Assembly: GCA_905200905.1 (NCBI GenBank) | Contig: CAJKMA010000102.1 | Coordinates: 1-6,437, forward strand | Length of the DNA: 6,437 bases | Direction of reading: 5' to 3' | DNA from: an uncultured Bacillota bacterium | GTDB taxonomy: Bacteria; Bacillota; Clostridia; Lachnospirales; Lachnospiraceae | Shown here: piece after piece, positions 1-6,200 of the stretch | How positions within the stretch are numbered: position 1 is the stretch's first letter | Layout of the letters: every line of letters begins with the position of its first letter | Made by a program: the position numbers and the translations under genes | Notes under the pieces: model-generated | What the model saw: the letters and a program-made list of their open reading frames with translations, nothing else | The model's database searches: none | What the model was told of the DNA's origin: nothing

Positions 1-9
1 TGCATAGTA

Positions 10-15
10 TATAAT
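10..15 (+). promoter_or_regulatory. Possible -10 box for mecA
   Basis: A perfect TATAAT lies at positions 10-15, about 50 bases before the mecA start codon. The matching -35 element would fall outside the window, so the promoter cannot be confirmed. The surrounding sequence is very AT-rich, so a chance match is possible. Confidence 0.3.
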
Positions 16-66
16 ATAAAAGGAAAAATAGCATCTTTAGAACAATACTCAGACAGGAGTGATGTT

Positions 67-834
67 ATGAAAATAGAAAAAATTAATGAAAATCAAATCC
101 GATGTACCCTTACCAGAGCAGATCTGGAAGAGCGACATATTCGTTTAAGTGAACTAGCCTATGGAACTGAAAAAGCCAAAGACCTCTTCCGTGATATGAT
201 GCAGCAGGCAAACACAGAATTTGGCTTTGAAGCGGATAATATTCCTCTTATGATTGAGGCAATTCCTATCTCAGCTGATAGCATTATTCTGATTATATCA
301 AAAGTAGAAGATCCGGAAGAACTGGATACCCGTTTTTCTAAATTCACACCGTTTTCCGGCCAGGGACAATCTTCTGGTGACAGCCCTGCTTTGGAATTAG
401 AAGGTGCGGATGATATCCTGGATATCTTTCATAAAATTTACGAAGCAAAGGCAAAAGCCATGGAACGTGTAAAAAAAGAAAATACAGAAACCGTTCCAAA
501 CCAAAACCTCCAAGATTCAAAAGAAAAACCAATTTCTGTAAATCTTATGAGAGAGTATATTTTCCAAAATCTGGATACTGCTATTGATGCTGCTCATGGA
601 CTCAATCATTTCTTCCAGGGGTTCAGCGCTCTATACAAAAATGACAAAACCGGAGAATATAATCTGATTCTCCACCAGGAAGGAACTTCCCCTGAAAACT
701 TTAACAAAGTCTGCAACATGCTCTCTGAATACGGAAAGGGAATCTCCCTATCTCCAGCTAGAGAAGCTTATCTTGCAGAACACGGAGGATGTATTATTTC
801 TGAAAATGCCTTAGAGAAACTTACAACCATCTAA
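67..834 (+). CDS. mecA: Adaptor protein MecA (ClpC adaptor)
   Basis: 255-residue MecA-family adaptor. In Bacillus, MecA delivers substrates such as ComK to the ClpCP protease and promotes ClpC hexamer assembly; it acts in the cytoplasm. The N-terminal substrate-binding domain spans about residues 1-82, opening MKIEKINENQ, close to the Bacillus start MEIERINEH. An acidic then charged linker follows at about 83-155. The C-terminal ClpC-binding domain covers about 156-255; its end (SEYGK, then GCIISENALEKL) matches the LIISEHALE region of Bacillus MecA. It is longer than the 218-residue B. subtilis protein, mainly in the linker. The start is supported by AGGAG at 55-59, seven bases upstream. It is apparently monocistronic and converges on the next gene. 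No ComK-like gene is present, so the substrate here is unknown; a general proteolysis role is likelier than competence control. Confidence 0.93.
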   Translation: MKIEKINENQIRCTLTRADLEERHIRLSELAYGTEKAKDLFRDMMQQANTEFGFEADNIPLMIEAIPISADSIILIISKVEDPEELDTRFSKFTPFSGQGQSSGDSPALELEGADDILDIFHKIYEAKAKAMERVKKENTETVPNQNLQDSKEKPISVNLMREYIFQNLDTAIDAAHGLNHFFQGFSALYKNDKTGEYNLILHQEGTSPENFNKVCNMLSEYGKGISLSPAREAYLAEHGGCIISENALEKLTTI

Positions 835-851
835 AGATGCGTCATAATTCA

Positions 852-923
852 TAAAAGGAGCTGTTACACAAAGTACATTTCAAGAATACACTTAAATGTA
901 GCTTAATGTAGCAACTCCTTTTA
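852..923. terminator. Long imperfect hairpin between convergent genes, probable bidirectional terminator
   Basis: This 72-base inverted repeat lies between the mecA stop (834) and the stop of the DUF1858 gene (940). Outer arms 852-860 and 915-923 pair perfectly over 9 bp. After a C/A mismatch, 862-868 pairs with 907-913 over 7 bp with one G-T pair. An internal loop follows, then 871-880 pairs with 894-904 through a single-base bulge at 901, and the loop is 13 bases (881-893). Each outer arm ends in TTTT on its own strand (plus-strand CTCCTTTTA, minus-strand CTCCTTTTAT), so it could end transcription from both sides. It is longer and more segmented than a typical intrinsic terminator. Confidence 0.6.
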
Positions 924-939
924 CATTTTGGTAAATATT

Positions 940-1140
940 TTATTTATTTTCCAGGAAATCATTAATCTGTGCAATTAATAATTCTCCATCAATACCGTGA
1001 ACCATAGCAGCTTCTGCCAGAGATTCACCCTGTGCAGATGGACAGCCAATGCAGTGCATACCAGCTCTCATAAGAATTGGAATGATATTCTGATCCATGC
1101 GGATTAATTCACCAATTGTCATATCAGATGTTACTTTCAT
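940..1140 (-). CDS. DUF1858 domain-containing protein (redox-disulfide type)
   Basis: 66-residue protein matching the DUF1858 family, also described as the hybrid-cluster-protein-associated redox disulfide domain. The pattern visible is an opening VTSDMTIGELI, a short helical stretch ending in MRAGMHC, a CxxC pair (C30 and C33, CIGC) followed by P, and a C-terminal helical region ending in INDFLENK. The whole protein is this one domain. The biochemical role of the family is not established; the conserved cysteine pair suggests thiol/disulfide chemistry or metal binding. The start is firm: AAGGAGG lies about nine bases upstream, and a consensus-like promoter sits behind it. It is transcribed divergently from the ferredoxin gene, which fits a redox theme but does not prove a link. 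Confidence 0.88.
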   Translation of the reverse strand: MKVTSDMTIGELIRMDQNIIPILMRAGMHCIGCPSAQGESLAEAAMVHGIDGELLIAQINDFLENK

Positions 1141-1172
1141 GAATTTTGTCCTCCTTCATTTATTCTTGTTCT

Positions 1173-1201
1173 ATTATAAGCTCTTTTTAGATTATATTCA
1201 A
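1173..1201 (-). promoter_or_regulatory. Sigma-A-type promoter of the DUF1858 gene
   Basis: On the minus strand, TTGAAT (1201-1196) and a perfect TATAAT (1178-1173) are separated by 17 bases. The predicted start of transcription is near 1166, giving a leader of about 25 bases that contains the AAGGAGG ribosome binding site. The match is close to consensus and correctly placed. Confidence 0.75.
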
Positions 1202-1247
1202 CTGTTTTTCTCCATTTTATATTTTCCCTTTGTACGAAAAATAGGAC

Positions 1248-1276
1248 TTGTATTATAGGTATAAATATATTAGAAT
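1248..1276 (+). promoter_or_regulatory. Probable promoter of the ferredoxin gene
   Basis: TTGTAT (1248-1253) and TAGAAT (1271-1276) are spaced by 17 bases, which would give a leader of about 45 bases. Alternatives exist in this AT-rich stretch, for example a -10 at TATTAT (1251-1256), so the exact promoter is uncertain although one is expected here. Confidence 0.45.
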
Positions 1277-1327
1277 AGCTCTAAGAAGTGAATCTTCTGA
1301 TTCTGAATATATAAGGAGGATACGATC

Positions 1328-1498
1328 ATGGCATATGTAATTACAGATGAATGTGTAAGCTGCGGAACATGCGCTGGCGAATGTCCAGTTGAAGCTATTT
1401 CCGAAGGTGATGGAAAATATGTAATCGACGCTGATACATGTGTAGATTGTGGAACATGCGCTGGTGTATGTCCTACAGAAGCTATTGTAGAAGAGTAA
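1328..1498 (+). CDS. 2[4Fe-4S] clostridial-type ferredoxin
   Basis: 56-residue small acidic electron carrier of the clostridial ferredoxin family, which typically has about 55 residues. Two complete CxxCxxCxxxCP motifs are present: C9, C12, C15, C19 and C38, C41, C44, C48. By family precedent the first three cysteines of each motif plus the last of the other ligate each cluster. The internal duplication is plain: CGTCAG occurs in both halves, followed by CP and EAI. Such ferredoxins shuttle electrons among enzymes such as pyruvate:ferredoxin oxidoreductase, hydrogenase and Rnf in the anaerobic cytoplasm. A strong AAGGAGGA (1313-1320) lies seven bases before the ATG. It has its own promoter and a terminator right after the stop, so it is monocistronic. 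The gene is antisense to a longer meaningless open frame; the cysteine motifs settle the strand. Confidence 0.97.
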   Translation: MAYVITDECVSCGTCAGECPVEAISEGDGKYVIDADTCVDCGTCAGVCPTEAIVEE

Positions 1499-1521
1499 TC
1501 ATTACTACATAACACACTTAT

Positions 1522-1556
1522 AAGAGGGGGCTGTTTAAAGCAGCCCTCCTTTTATT
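1522..1556 (+). terminator. Intrinsic terminator after the ferredoxin gene
   Basis: GGGCTG (1528-1533) pairs with CAGCCC (1541-1546). The stem extends outward through GG/TCC with a wobble or one-base bulge, around a 7-base loop, and is followed by TTTTATT. It ends two bases before the merR stop codon on the other strand, so it may also serve merR, although the T-run on the minus strand is poor (CTCTTATAAG). Confidence 0.85.
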
Positions 1557-1557
1557 C

Positions 1558-2088
1558 CTATTTTTTTCGTTTTGTTCTCTTAGTCTTTTTCTGCTCAGCA
1601 GCAGCTGCCACTTCACGTCTGGACTGTTGGTAATTCCGAATCCTTTCATCCAGCCTTTTGTAACGCGCCTCCTCAGAATTTTCTTTCTCCAATCTCTCCT
1701 GTACAAGCCGGCTCACAATCTCCATAAACTCCCTTGAAATTCCAAGCGGCTTTGATTTGTAAATCTTGGGTTTTGATTTGGGTTCTAGTTTTGCTTTTGG
1801 TTCTGGCTGTACTTTTATCTTTTCCTGGTTGGATTCCTCAATCTCTTTATTCTGCTTATTATGATAAAAAAGGGGTATCAGCTTTCCAATTTCTTTTAGC
1901 GAATACCCTTTTTTCTTCAGTTCTTTTATACTCAGGAACACCTGAATATCATATCGGGTGTAGTATCTGTGTCCCATCTCGTTCCTCTGAATCGGCAGTT
2001 TCATCTCTTCTTCCCAGTACCGGAGTACATGTGACTGAATTTCCAACAATTTCACCGCTTCAGAAACCGAGTAAACGGTCTCCTGCAT
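1558..2088 (-). CDS. MerR-type HTH protein with coiled-coil C-terminus
   Basis: 176-residue DNA-binding protein. Residues about 4-72 form a MerR-type winged helix-turn-helix: YSVSEAVKLLEI, then LRYWEEE, the RNEMGHRYYT wing, YDIQVFLSIKELKKKGYSLKEI. Residues 78-115 are a charged, Lys/Pro-rich linker with repeated EPK and KPK elements. Residues about 116-165 are predicted helical and probably coiled coil, rich in Glu, Arg and Lys, and the tail from 166 is strongly basic (KKTKRTKRKK). There is no cysteine metal site and no recognisable ligand-binding domain, so a classical MerR sensor role is doubtful; the layout recalls the chromosome-anchoring protein RacA. The frame stays open upstream to 2265, but the ATG at 2088 is preferred: AGGGG lies seven bases upstream, and a strong promoter at 2120-2147 would sit inside any longer coding region. 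Target unknown. Confidence 0.85.
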   Translation of the reverse strand: MQETVYSVSEAVKLLEIQSHVLRYWEEEMKLPIQRNEMGHRYYTRYDIQVFLSIKELKKKGYSLKEIGKLIPLFYHNKQNKEIEESNQEKIKVQPEPKAKLEPKSKPKIYKSKPLGISREFMEIVSRLVQERLEKENSEEARYKRLDERIRNYQQSRREVAAAAEQKKTKRTKRKK

Positions 2089-2119
2089 ATACTGACCCCT
2101 TTCTCTTCTTCTCCTAATC

Positions 2120-2147
2120 ATTATAGCAAACCCACCTGAAAATGCAA
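2120..2147 (-). promoter_or_regulatory. Extended -10 promoter of the merR-like gene
   Basis: On the minus strand, TTGCAT (2147-2142) is followed after 16 bases by TGC-TATAAT (TATAAT at 2125-2120), an extended -10 promoter. The predicted start of transcription is near 2113, about 25 bases before the ATG at 2088. It lies between the dnaB terminator and the merR ribosome binding site, so merR is an independent transcription unit. Confidence 0.8.
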
Positions 2148-2161
2148 GAAAATACGTTCGA

Positions 2162-2198
2162 CAAAAAAATAGAACTATTGCACCTGGTACAATAGCTC
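2162..2198 (-). terminator. Intrinsic terminator of the gdpP-rplI-dnaB operon
   Basis: On the minus strand a 12-bp stem (arms 2198-2187 and 2183-2172, one G-T pair) closes on a 3-base loop and is followed by TATTTTTTT. It begins 24 bases after the dnaB stop codon. This is a textbook rho-independent terminator. Confidence 0.92.
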
Positions 2199-2222
2199 CA
2201 TTCTTTCTAAACTTCATGTTGC

Positions 2223-3551
2223 CTACTTCTTCATATTCACAAACTTTGTATAATTCGGCATCCAAACTAGATTCACTGTCCCAATCGGACCATTTCTCTG
2301 TTTTGCAATGATGATTTCCGCAATATTCTTATTTTCAGAATCTTTATTATAGTAATCATCACGGTAAATAAACATCACCACGTCCGCATCCTGCTCAATA
2401 GCTCCAGACTCACGTAGGTCTGAAAGCATAGGTCTATGATCTGGTCTCTGCTCCACTGCACGACTTAGCTGTGACAGAGCTACCACCGGTACATTTAATT
2501 CTCTTGCCAATGCTTTTAAGGACCTGGAAATCTCTGAAATTTCCTGCTGTCTGGACTCACTTCTTCCACTTCCTGTCATAAGCTGCAAATAATCAATGAA
2601 AATAATTCCCAGATTATGCTCCATCTTATATTTCCTGCATTTGGAACGAAGTTCTGAAATAGAAATACCTGGCTTATCATCAATAATCAAGTGAGACTTT
2701 CCAATTATGTTGGCACCTTCAATAAGTTTTGCCCACTCTTCATCCTCCAGATTACCAGTTCTGATATTTTGGGAATCTACTTTGGATTCTAAAGCCAGAA
2801 GACGGTTTACAAGCTGCTCCTTGGACATCTCCAAGCTAAAAATTGCTGTAGTCACATCATTGTGAAAAGCCATATACTGTGCTATATTCAATACAAAAGC
2901 TGTTTTTCCCATAGATGGTCTGGCTGCTACCAAAATCAAATCTGAGGGCTGGAAGCCTGACATTTTATAGTCCAAATCAATAAAACCTGTTGGTATTCCA
3001 GTTACACTTCCCTGGGTTCTGGATGCCTTTTCGATTTTTTCAATGGCATTTAATACCACCTGGCGAATAGGTACAAATTCCTCACTCCCTCGATTCTGCA
3101 CCAAATCAAAAATCTTCTTCTCCGTTACTTCCAAAATATCCTGGGTCTTTTCCTTTCCCAGATAACAGAGATTGCTGATTTCCTCCGTAGTCTTAATCAA
3201 CTTACGAAGCATGGATTTTTCCGCCACAATCTCTGCATAATATTTCACATTAGCCGAAGTAGGTACCGCTGCTAAAAGATCTCTGACAAATTCCATACTG
3301 GATATTTCCGGTGGAAGTTCTTTTTCTCTTAGCCTGTCCTGAAGTGTAATCAGGTCCACAGCCTTTCCTTCATCATGAAGCTCTACCATTGCCTCAAACA
3401 CAATCCCATACTGCTGCTGATAGAAATCCCCACCAGTAATGATTTCCGAGGCTTCTACAATGGCATCCTTGCTCATAATCATAGAGCCAATAACCGACTG
3501 CTCCGCCTCCATACTATGAGGCAAAATCCGCTTTATCAGTGCTTCTTCCAT
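2223..3551 (-). CDS. dnaB: Replicative DNA helicase DnaB
   Basis: 442-residue hexameric ATP-dependent 5'-3' helicase that unwinds DNA at the replication fork (named DnaC in Bacillus subtilis); usual family length is about 440-470. The N-terminal primase-interacting domain covers about residues 8-110 (MEAEQSVIGSM), followed by a linker helix and the RecA-like domain from about 180. Visible motifs are Walker A ARPSMGKT (210-217), the catalytic glutamate in FSLEMS (E241), Walker B FIDYLQL (D320), the ALSQLSR motif (Q361) and the KQRNG region (R419) matching the arginine finger. All key residues are intact, with no intein or frameshift. It is the last gene of the operon, 19 bases after rplI. The ribosome binding site AAGGGAG (3563-3569) overlaps no coding sequence and sits a rather long 11 bases from the ATG. 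Confidence 0.97.
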   Translation of the reverse strand: MEEALIKRILPHSMEAEQSVIGSMIMSKDAIVEASEIITGGDFYQQQYGIVFEAMVELHDEGKAVDLITLQDRLREKELPPEISSMEFVRDLLAAVPTSANVKYYAEIVAEKSMLRKLIKTTEEISNLCYLGKEKTQDILEVTEKKIFDLVQNRGSEEFVPIRQVVLNAIEKIEKASRTQGSVTGIPTGFIDLDYKMSGFQPSDLILVAARPSMGKTAFVLNIAQYMAFHNDVTTAIFSLEMSKEQLVNRLLALESKVDSQNIRTGNLEDEEWAKLIEGANIIGKSHLIIDDKPGISISELRSKCRKYKMEHNLGIIFIDYLQLMTGSGRSESRQQEISEISRSLKALARELNVPVVALSQLSRAVEQRPDHRPMLSDLRESGAIEQDADVVMFIYRDDYYNKDSENKNIAEIIIAKQRNGPIGTVNLVWMPNYTKFVNMKK

Positions 3552-3570
3552 GCTGGCAGAAACTCCCTTC

Positions 3571-4017
3571 TTATGCTTCTTTTACTACAACCTTAAGCTC
3601 TGCAGTTACCTGTGTATGGAGTTTTACTGGTACCAAAGTAGTACCTAATTCTCTAATTGGATTTGCAAGCTGCATTTTCTTCTTATCAATATCATATCCC
3701 AGCTGTGCTTTTGCTGCTTCTGAAATTTCTTTGGTAGATACAGAACCAAAAGTCCTTCCATTGTCTCCTACCTTGATAGTCACTATTACCTGTTTTGTCT
3801 CCAGTTCTGCTTTAAAAGCCTTTGCAGCCTCCAGGTTTTCCTTAGCAACTTTCTCCTCATGAGCTTTTTGCAGCTTTAAGTCATTAATATTTTTAGGAGT
3901 AGCCTCTACTCCTAACTTTTTTGGAAACAACATATTTCTGGCATAGCCGTCGCTTACATTTACCATCTGTCCCTTTTTTCCTAAGGATTTTACGTCTTCA
4001 ATTAAAATTACTTTCAT
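3571..4017 (-). CDS. rplI: 50S ribosomal protein L9
   Basis: 148-residue bL9 of the large ribosomal subunit, which binds 23S rRNA near the base of the L1 stalk and helps limit frameshifting. The N-terminal rRNA-binding domain (1 to about 46) starts MKVILIEDVKSLGKKG and carries the family signature VSDGYARNMLFP (21-32). A long charged connecting helix spans about 41-74, and the C-terminal domain (about 75-148) contains NGRTFGSVST. Length matches the usual 147-150. The start codon overlaps the gdpP stop as ATGA, indicating translational coupling. Its ribosome binding site AAGGAG (4028-4033) lies within the last gdpP codons, ten bases before the ATG. Confidence 0.98.
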   Translation of the reverse strand: MKVILIEDVKSLGKKGQMVNVSDGYARNMLFPKKLGVEATPKNINDLKLQKAHEEKVAKENLEAAKAFKAELETKQVIVTIKVGDNGRTFGSVSTKEISEAAKAQLGYDIDKKKMQLANPIRELGTTLVPVKLHTQVTAELKVVVKEA

Positions 4018-6059
4018 GCTTCTATGTCTCCTTCTTTTATCATGTTATCAAGGGTTTCCTTTAATAGATGGATTGCCTCGTTTACGGAAGCGCCTGGCAA
4101 CTGAGCACCTGCCATATTAATATGACCGCCTCCACCCATGCGTTCCATAATAATTTGTACATTTACCTCGTCAATGGCTCTTGCACTAATATAAATCTTA
4201 TTCTGATAGTCTGTCAGCACAAAGCTGGCACGAATACTGTCCACATTCAACAGCTCATTTGCGGCCTGAGAAGCCACCACAGTAGGACTGTCAATCCCTT
4301 CACTTGGGCATACACTGATTGCAAAACTTCCCTTATAAGTCTCCACGCTTCGGATTGCTTCAGCCTTAGCTTTATAAGATTTCACATCATCTCGAAACAT
4401 TTTCCTTACCCTAGTTACATCCGCTCCACAACGCCTTAAGAACGCTGCTGCCTCAAAGGTACGTACTCCTGTTTTCGCTGTAAAGTTATTGGTATCAATC
4501 ATAATACCAGAATACAACGCATCTGCCTCAATATTATAAATTCTAATGTCATCTGAAAAGTATTGAAGAATCTCTGCCACCATCTCACAAGTAGAAGAGG
4601 CATAAGGCTCGATATAGGATAAGACTGCATTTTTAATTACTTCACTACCCTGTCTGTGATGATCCAGTACCACAATTGTCTTGGTCTTATGAAGCAATTC
4701 TTCACACTCTGTATAACTTGGCTTATTGGTATCCACCACCACTACCACAGTATTATTATCCACAATCTCTCTGGCTGCTTCGCTATTAATGAACATATGC
4801 TCATCATAGTCTGCATTCTGTCGGAAACTTTCAATAATCGGCCTCACAGACATTGTCGGATTATTCACTACAATATGTGCCCGTTTATTTAGAGATTTTG
4901 CTGCTCTGTAAATACCAATTCCTGCACCAATAGAATCTACGTCTGAAATCTTATGCCCCATAACAATGACCTTATCATTGCTAATCATAAATTCTCGCAG
5001 GGCATGTGCCTTTACTCTGGCTTTTACTCGGGTATTCTTACCCATCTGCTGTGATTTTCCACCAAAGAAGGTCATCTGATCCTTATCTTTAATAACTACC
5101 TGGTCACCGCCACGGCCAAGAGCCAAATCAATAGCAATCCTGGAATATTCATAGCTCTGTGCATAAGTAGGGGCATTTAATCCAATACCAATACTAATGG
5201 TCACTGCCATATCATTTCCGATATTAACGGTTTTGACATCTTCCAGAATATTAAAGCGCTTTTTCTTCAGTTCTTCCAAGGATTTCTGTCTCATAACCAG
5301 AATAAATTTATCCTTTTCCAGCCTTTTTAAAAGACAATCCACTTCACTAAAATACTTACCCAGCTTACGCTCAATCAACGCTGCCAAAAGCGAACGACGC
5401 ACCTCTTCTACACTATCTAGGGCTTCATCATAGTTATCCAGATACAAAAGTCCTGTCACTAGCTTCTCATCTTCTTTCTGGCGTATATACTGATTCAGCT
5501 CCGTTTCATCAAAGAGATAGAGTGCAATCAAATCACTGTGGGATTCCATTTCCACCAAACCAGATTCTTCTAAGAGCTTTTTCAAGGAAACTGATTTCAT
5601 CACAGCCTTGTAATCTCTCTCATTATATCGGATATCAACTTCTTTATCTTCCTGCTTTGGAAGTTTATCCCCTGCAATTTCCGGAAACACACAGGAAATC
5701 GCCTTCCGATATCGTTTATTCTTTCCTGTTAAGGTTGCAAATGCTTCATTCATCCACAAAATTTTTCCATTATAATCCAGAAGAGCATAAGGAACAGCAA
5801 ACTCATTGAGAAGAGTTTTCTGCACTTGCCCATATTGGGTTGCAAAGGAAATCAATTCATTCATAATCATTGTCTTGCTATGGAAGTACAGGAACACCAC
5901 AACTAAAATATAAGCAGCTAAAAAAATGCTAACCAAAGTTCCCGCTTTGACACTCACAGAAAATACCAATGCATCCATAACAATCAACAATATACTTAGA
6001 ATGACCGGCCACTGCATATAAAACTTCAGGTGGCCTTTAATCTTGATTTTTCCATCCAT
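4014..6059 (-). CDS. gdpP: GdpP-type cyclic-di-AMP phosphodiesterase (DHH family)
   Basis: 681-residue membrane enzyme of the GdpP/YybT family, which hydrolyses the second messenger c-di-AMP to pApA and so influences potassium balance, cell-wall stress and beta-lactam tolerance in Firmicutes. Two transmembrane helices lie at about 16-36 and 41-60. A PAS domain follows at about 75-160 (YALLDYNGKILWMNEAF), then a degenerate GGDEF domain at about 175-330 in which the GGDEF signature is lost (RLEKDKF near 246-252). The DHH domain begins near 355. Its catalytic metal ligands are present: H369, D373 and D375 in GHKISDVDS, D443 in VVVVDTNKPS, DHH at 466-468, and D522 in MIDTNNF. The DHHA1 domain ends with GGGGHINMAGA (642-652). 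Length is close to the roughly 660 of B. subtilis GdpP. A GGTGA ribosome binding site lies about five bases upstream. It is first in an operon with rplI and dnaB. Confidence 0.95.
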   Translation of the reverse strand: MDGKIKIKGHLKFYMQWPVILSILLIVMDALVFSVSVKAGTLVSIFLAAYILVVVFLYFHSKTMIMNELISFATQYGQVQKTLLNEFAVPYALLDYNGKILWMNEAFATLTGKNKRYRKAISCVFPEIAGDKLPKQEDKEVDIRYNERDYKAVMKSVSLKKLLEESGLVEMESHSDLIALYLFDETELNQYIRQKEDEKLVTGLLYLDNYDEALDSVEEVRRSLLAALIERKLGKYFSEVDCLLKRLEKDKFILVMRQKSLEELKKKRFNILEDVKTVNIGNDMAVTISIGIGLNAPTYAQSYEYSRIAIDLALGRGGDQVVIKDKDQMTFFGGKSQQMGKNTRVKARVKAHALREFMISNDKVIVMGHKISDVDSIGAGIGIYRAAKSLNKRAHIVVNNPTMSVRPIIESFRQNADYDEHMFINSEAAREIVDNNTVVVVVDTNKPSYTECEELLHKTKTIVVLDHHRQGSEVIKNAVLSYIEPYASSTCEMVAEILQYFSDDIRIYNIEADALYSGIMIDTNNFTAKTGVRTFEAAAFLRRCGADVTRVRKMFRDDVKSYKAKAEAIRSVETYKGSFAISVCPSEGIDSPTVVASQAANELLNVDSIRASFVLTDYQNKIYISARAIDEVNVQIIMERMGGGGHINMAGAQLPGASVNEAIHLLKETLDNMIKEGDIEA

Positions 6060-6080
6060 ATCTTCACCTGCCGATACTTA

Positions 6081-6140
6081 TTTTAAGTTGGAAACTTACG
6101 TAATATTATAGCATTATTTCCGTTATTATACAACTTAAAA
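6081..6140. repeat. 10-bp perfect inverted repeat bracketing the gdpP promoter
   Basis: TTTTAAGTTG at 6081-6090 is the exact reverse complement of CAACTTAAAA at 6131-6140, with 40 bases between the arms. The right arm overlaps the first bases of the gdpP -35 box and the T-run of the rpsR terminator; the left arm lies just downstream of the expected transcription start. It could be a paired operator, or a stem formed only in transcripts reading through from rpsR, or chance in AT-rich sequence. Confidence 0.5.
6105..6133 (-). promoter_or_regulatory. Promoter of the gdpP-rplI-dnaB operon
   Basis: On the minus strand, TTGTAT (6133-6128) and a perfect TATAAT (6110-6105) are spaced by 17 bases, with an extended -10 TGC directly before the TATAAT. 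The predicted transcription start is near 6098, leaving a leader of about 38 bases before gdpP. It lies just downstream of the rpsR terminator, so the operon is transcribed independently of rpsR. Confidence 0.82.
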
Positions 6141-6176
6141 AGAAAAGGAACTCCCGCACAAACGCGGCAGTTCCTT
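6137..6176 (-). terminator. Intrinsic terminator after rpsR
   Basis: On the minus strand, arms AAGGAACT (6176-6169) and AGTTCCTT (6152-6145) pair over 8 bp. Past a single G/G mismatch an inner CCGC/GCGG stem closes a 6-base loop. The tail is TTCTTTTT. It begins 24 bases after the rpsR stop codon. The plus strand also carries ATTTTT after the hairpin, but no plus-strand gene needs it. Confidence 0.9.
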
Positions 6177-6200
6177 ATTTTTCTGCAAATCTTCTGGGAA

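Noticed and set aside
1205..1241. TTTTTC...GAAAAA inverted repeat between the divergent promoters as a possible operator
   Set aside because: The arms are six bases of low-complexity A/T sequence in an AT-rich region, so chance is the simplest explanation.
1283..1306. Small hairpins in the ferredoxin leader (AGAAG/CTTCT and GAATC/GATTC) as a riboswitch or thermosensor
   Set aside because: The stems are only 5 bp, mutually overlapping and AT-rich; no known riboswitch core is visible and the ribosome binding site is not enclosed.
1270..1515. 81-residue open frame on the minus strand over the ferredoxin gene
   Set aside because: It is the antisense of a gene with two perfect 4Fe-4S motifs, and its apparent internal repeat only mirrors the ferredoxin duplication.
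2089..2265. N-terminal extension of the MerR-like protein by up to 59 residues
   Set aside because: The extension would overlap the dnaB 3' end and run through the dnaB terminator and a strong promoter; its translation is hydrophobic and unlike MerR N-termini, whereas the ATG at 2088 has a well-placed AGGGG.
4014..6059. Active diguanylate cyclase activity in the GGDEF-like domain of GdpP
   Set aside because: The GGDEF signature is absent, as is normal for this family; the domain is degenerate.
6060..6104. c-di-AMP riboswitch in the gdpP leader
   Set aside because: The predicted leader is only about 38 bases, far too short for the ydaO-type riboswitch, and no conserved core is seen.
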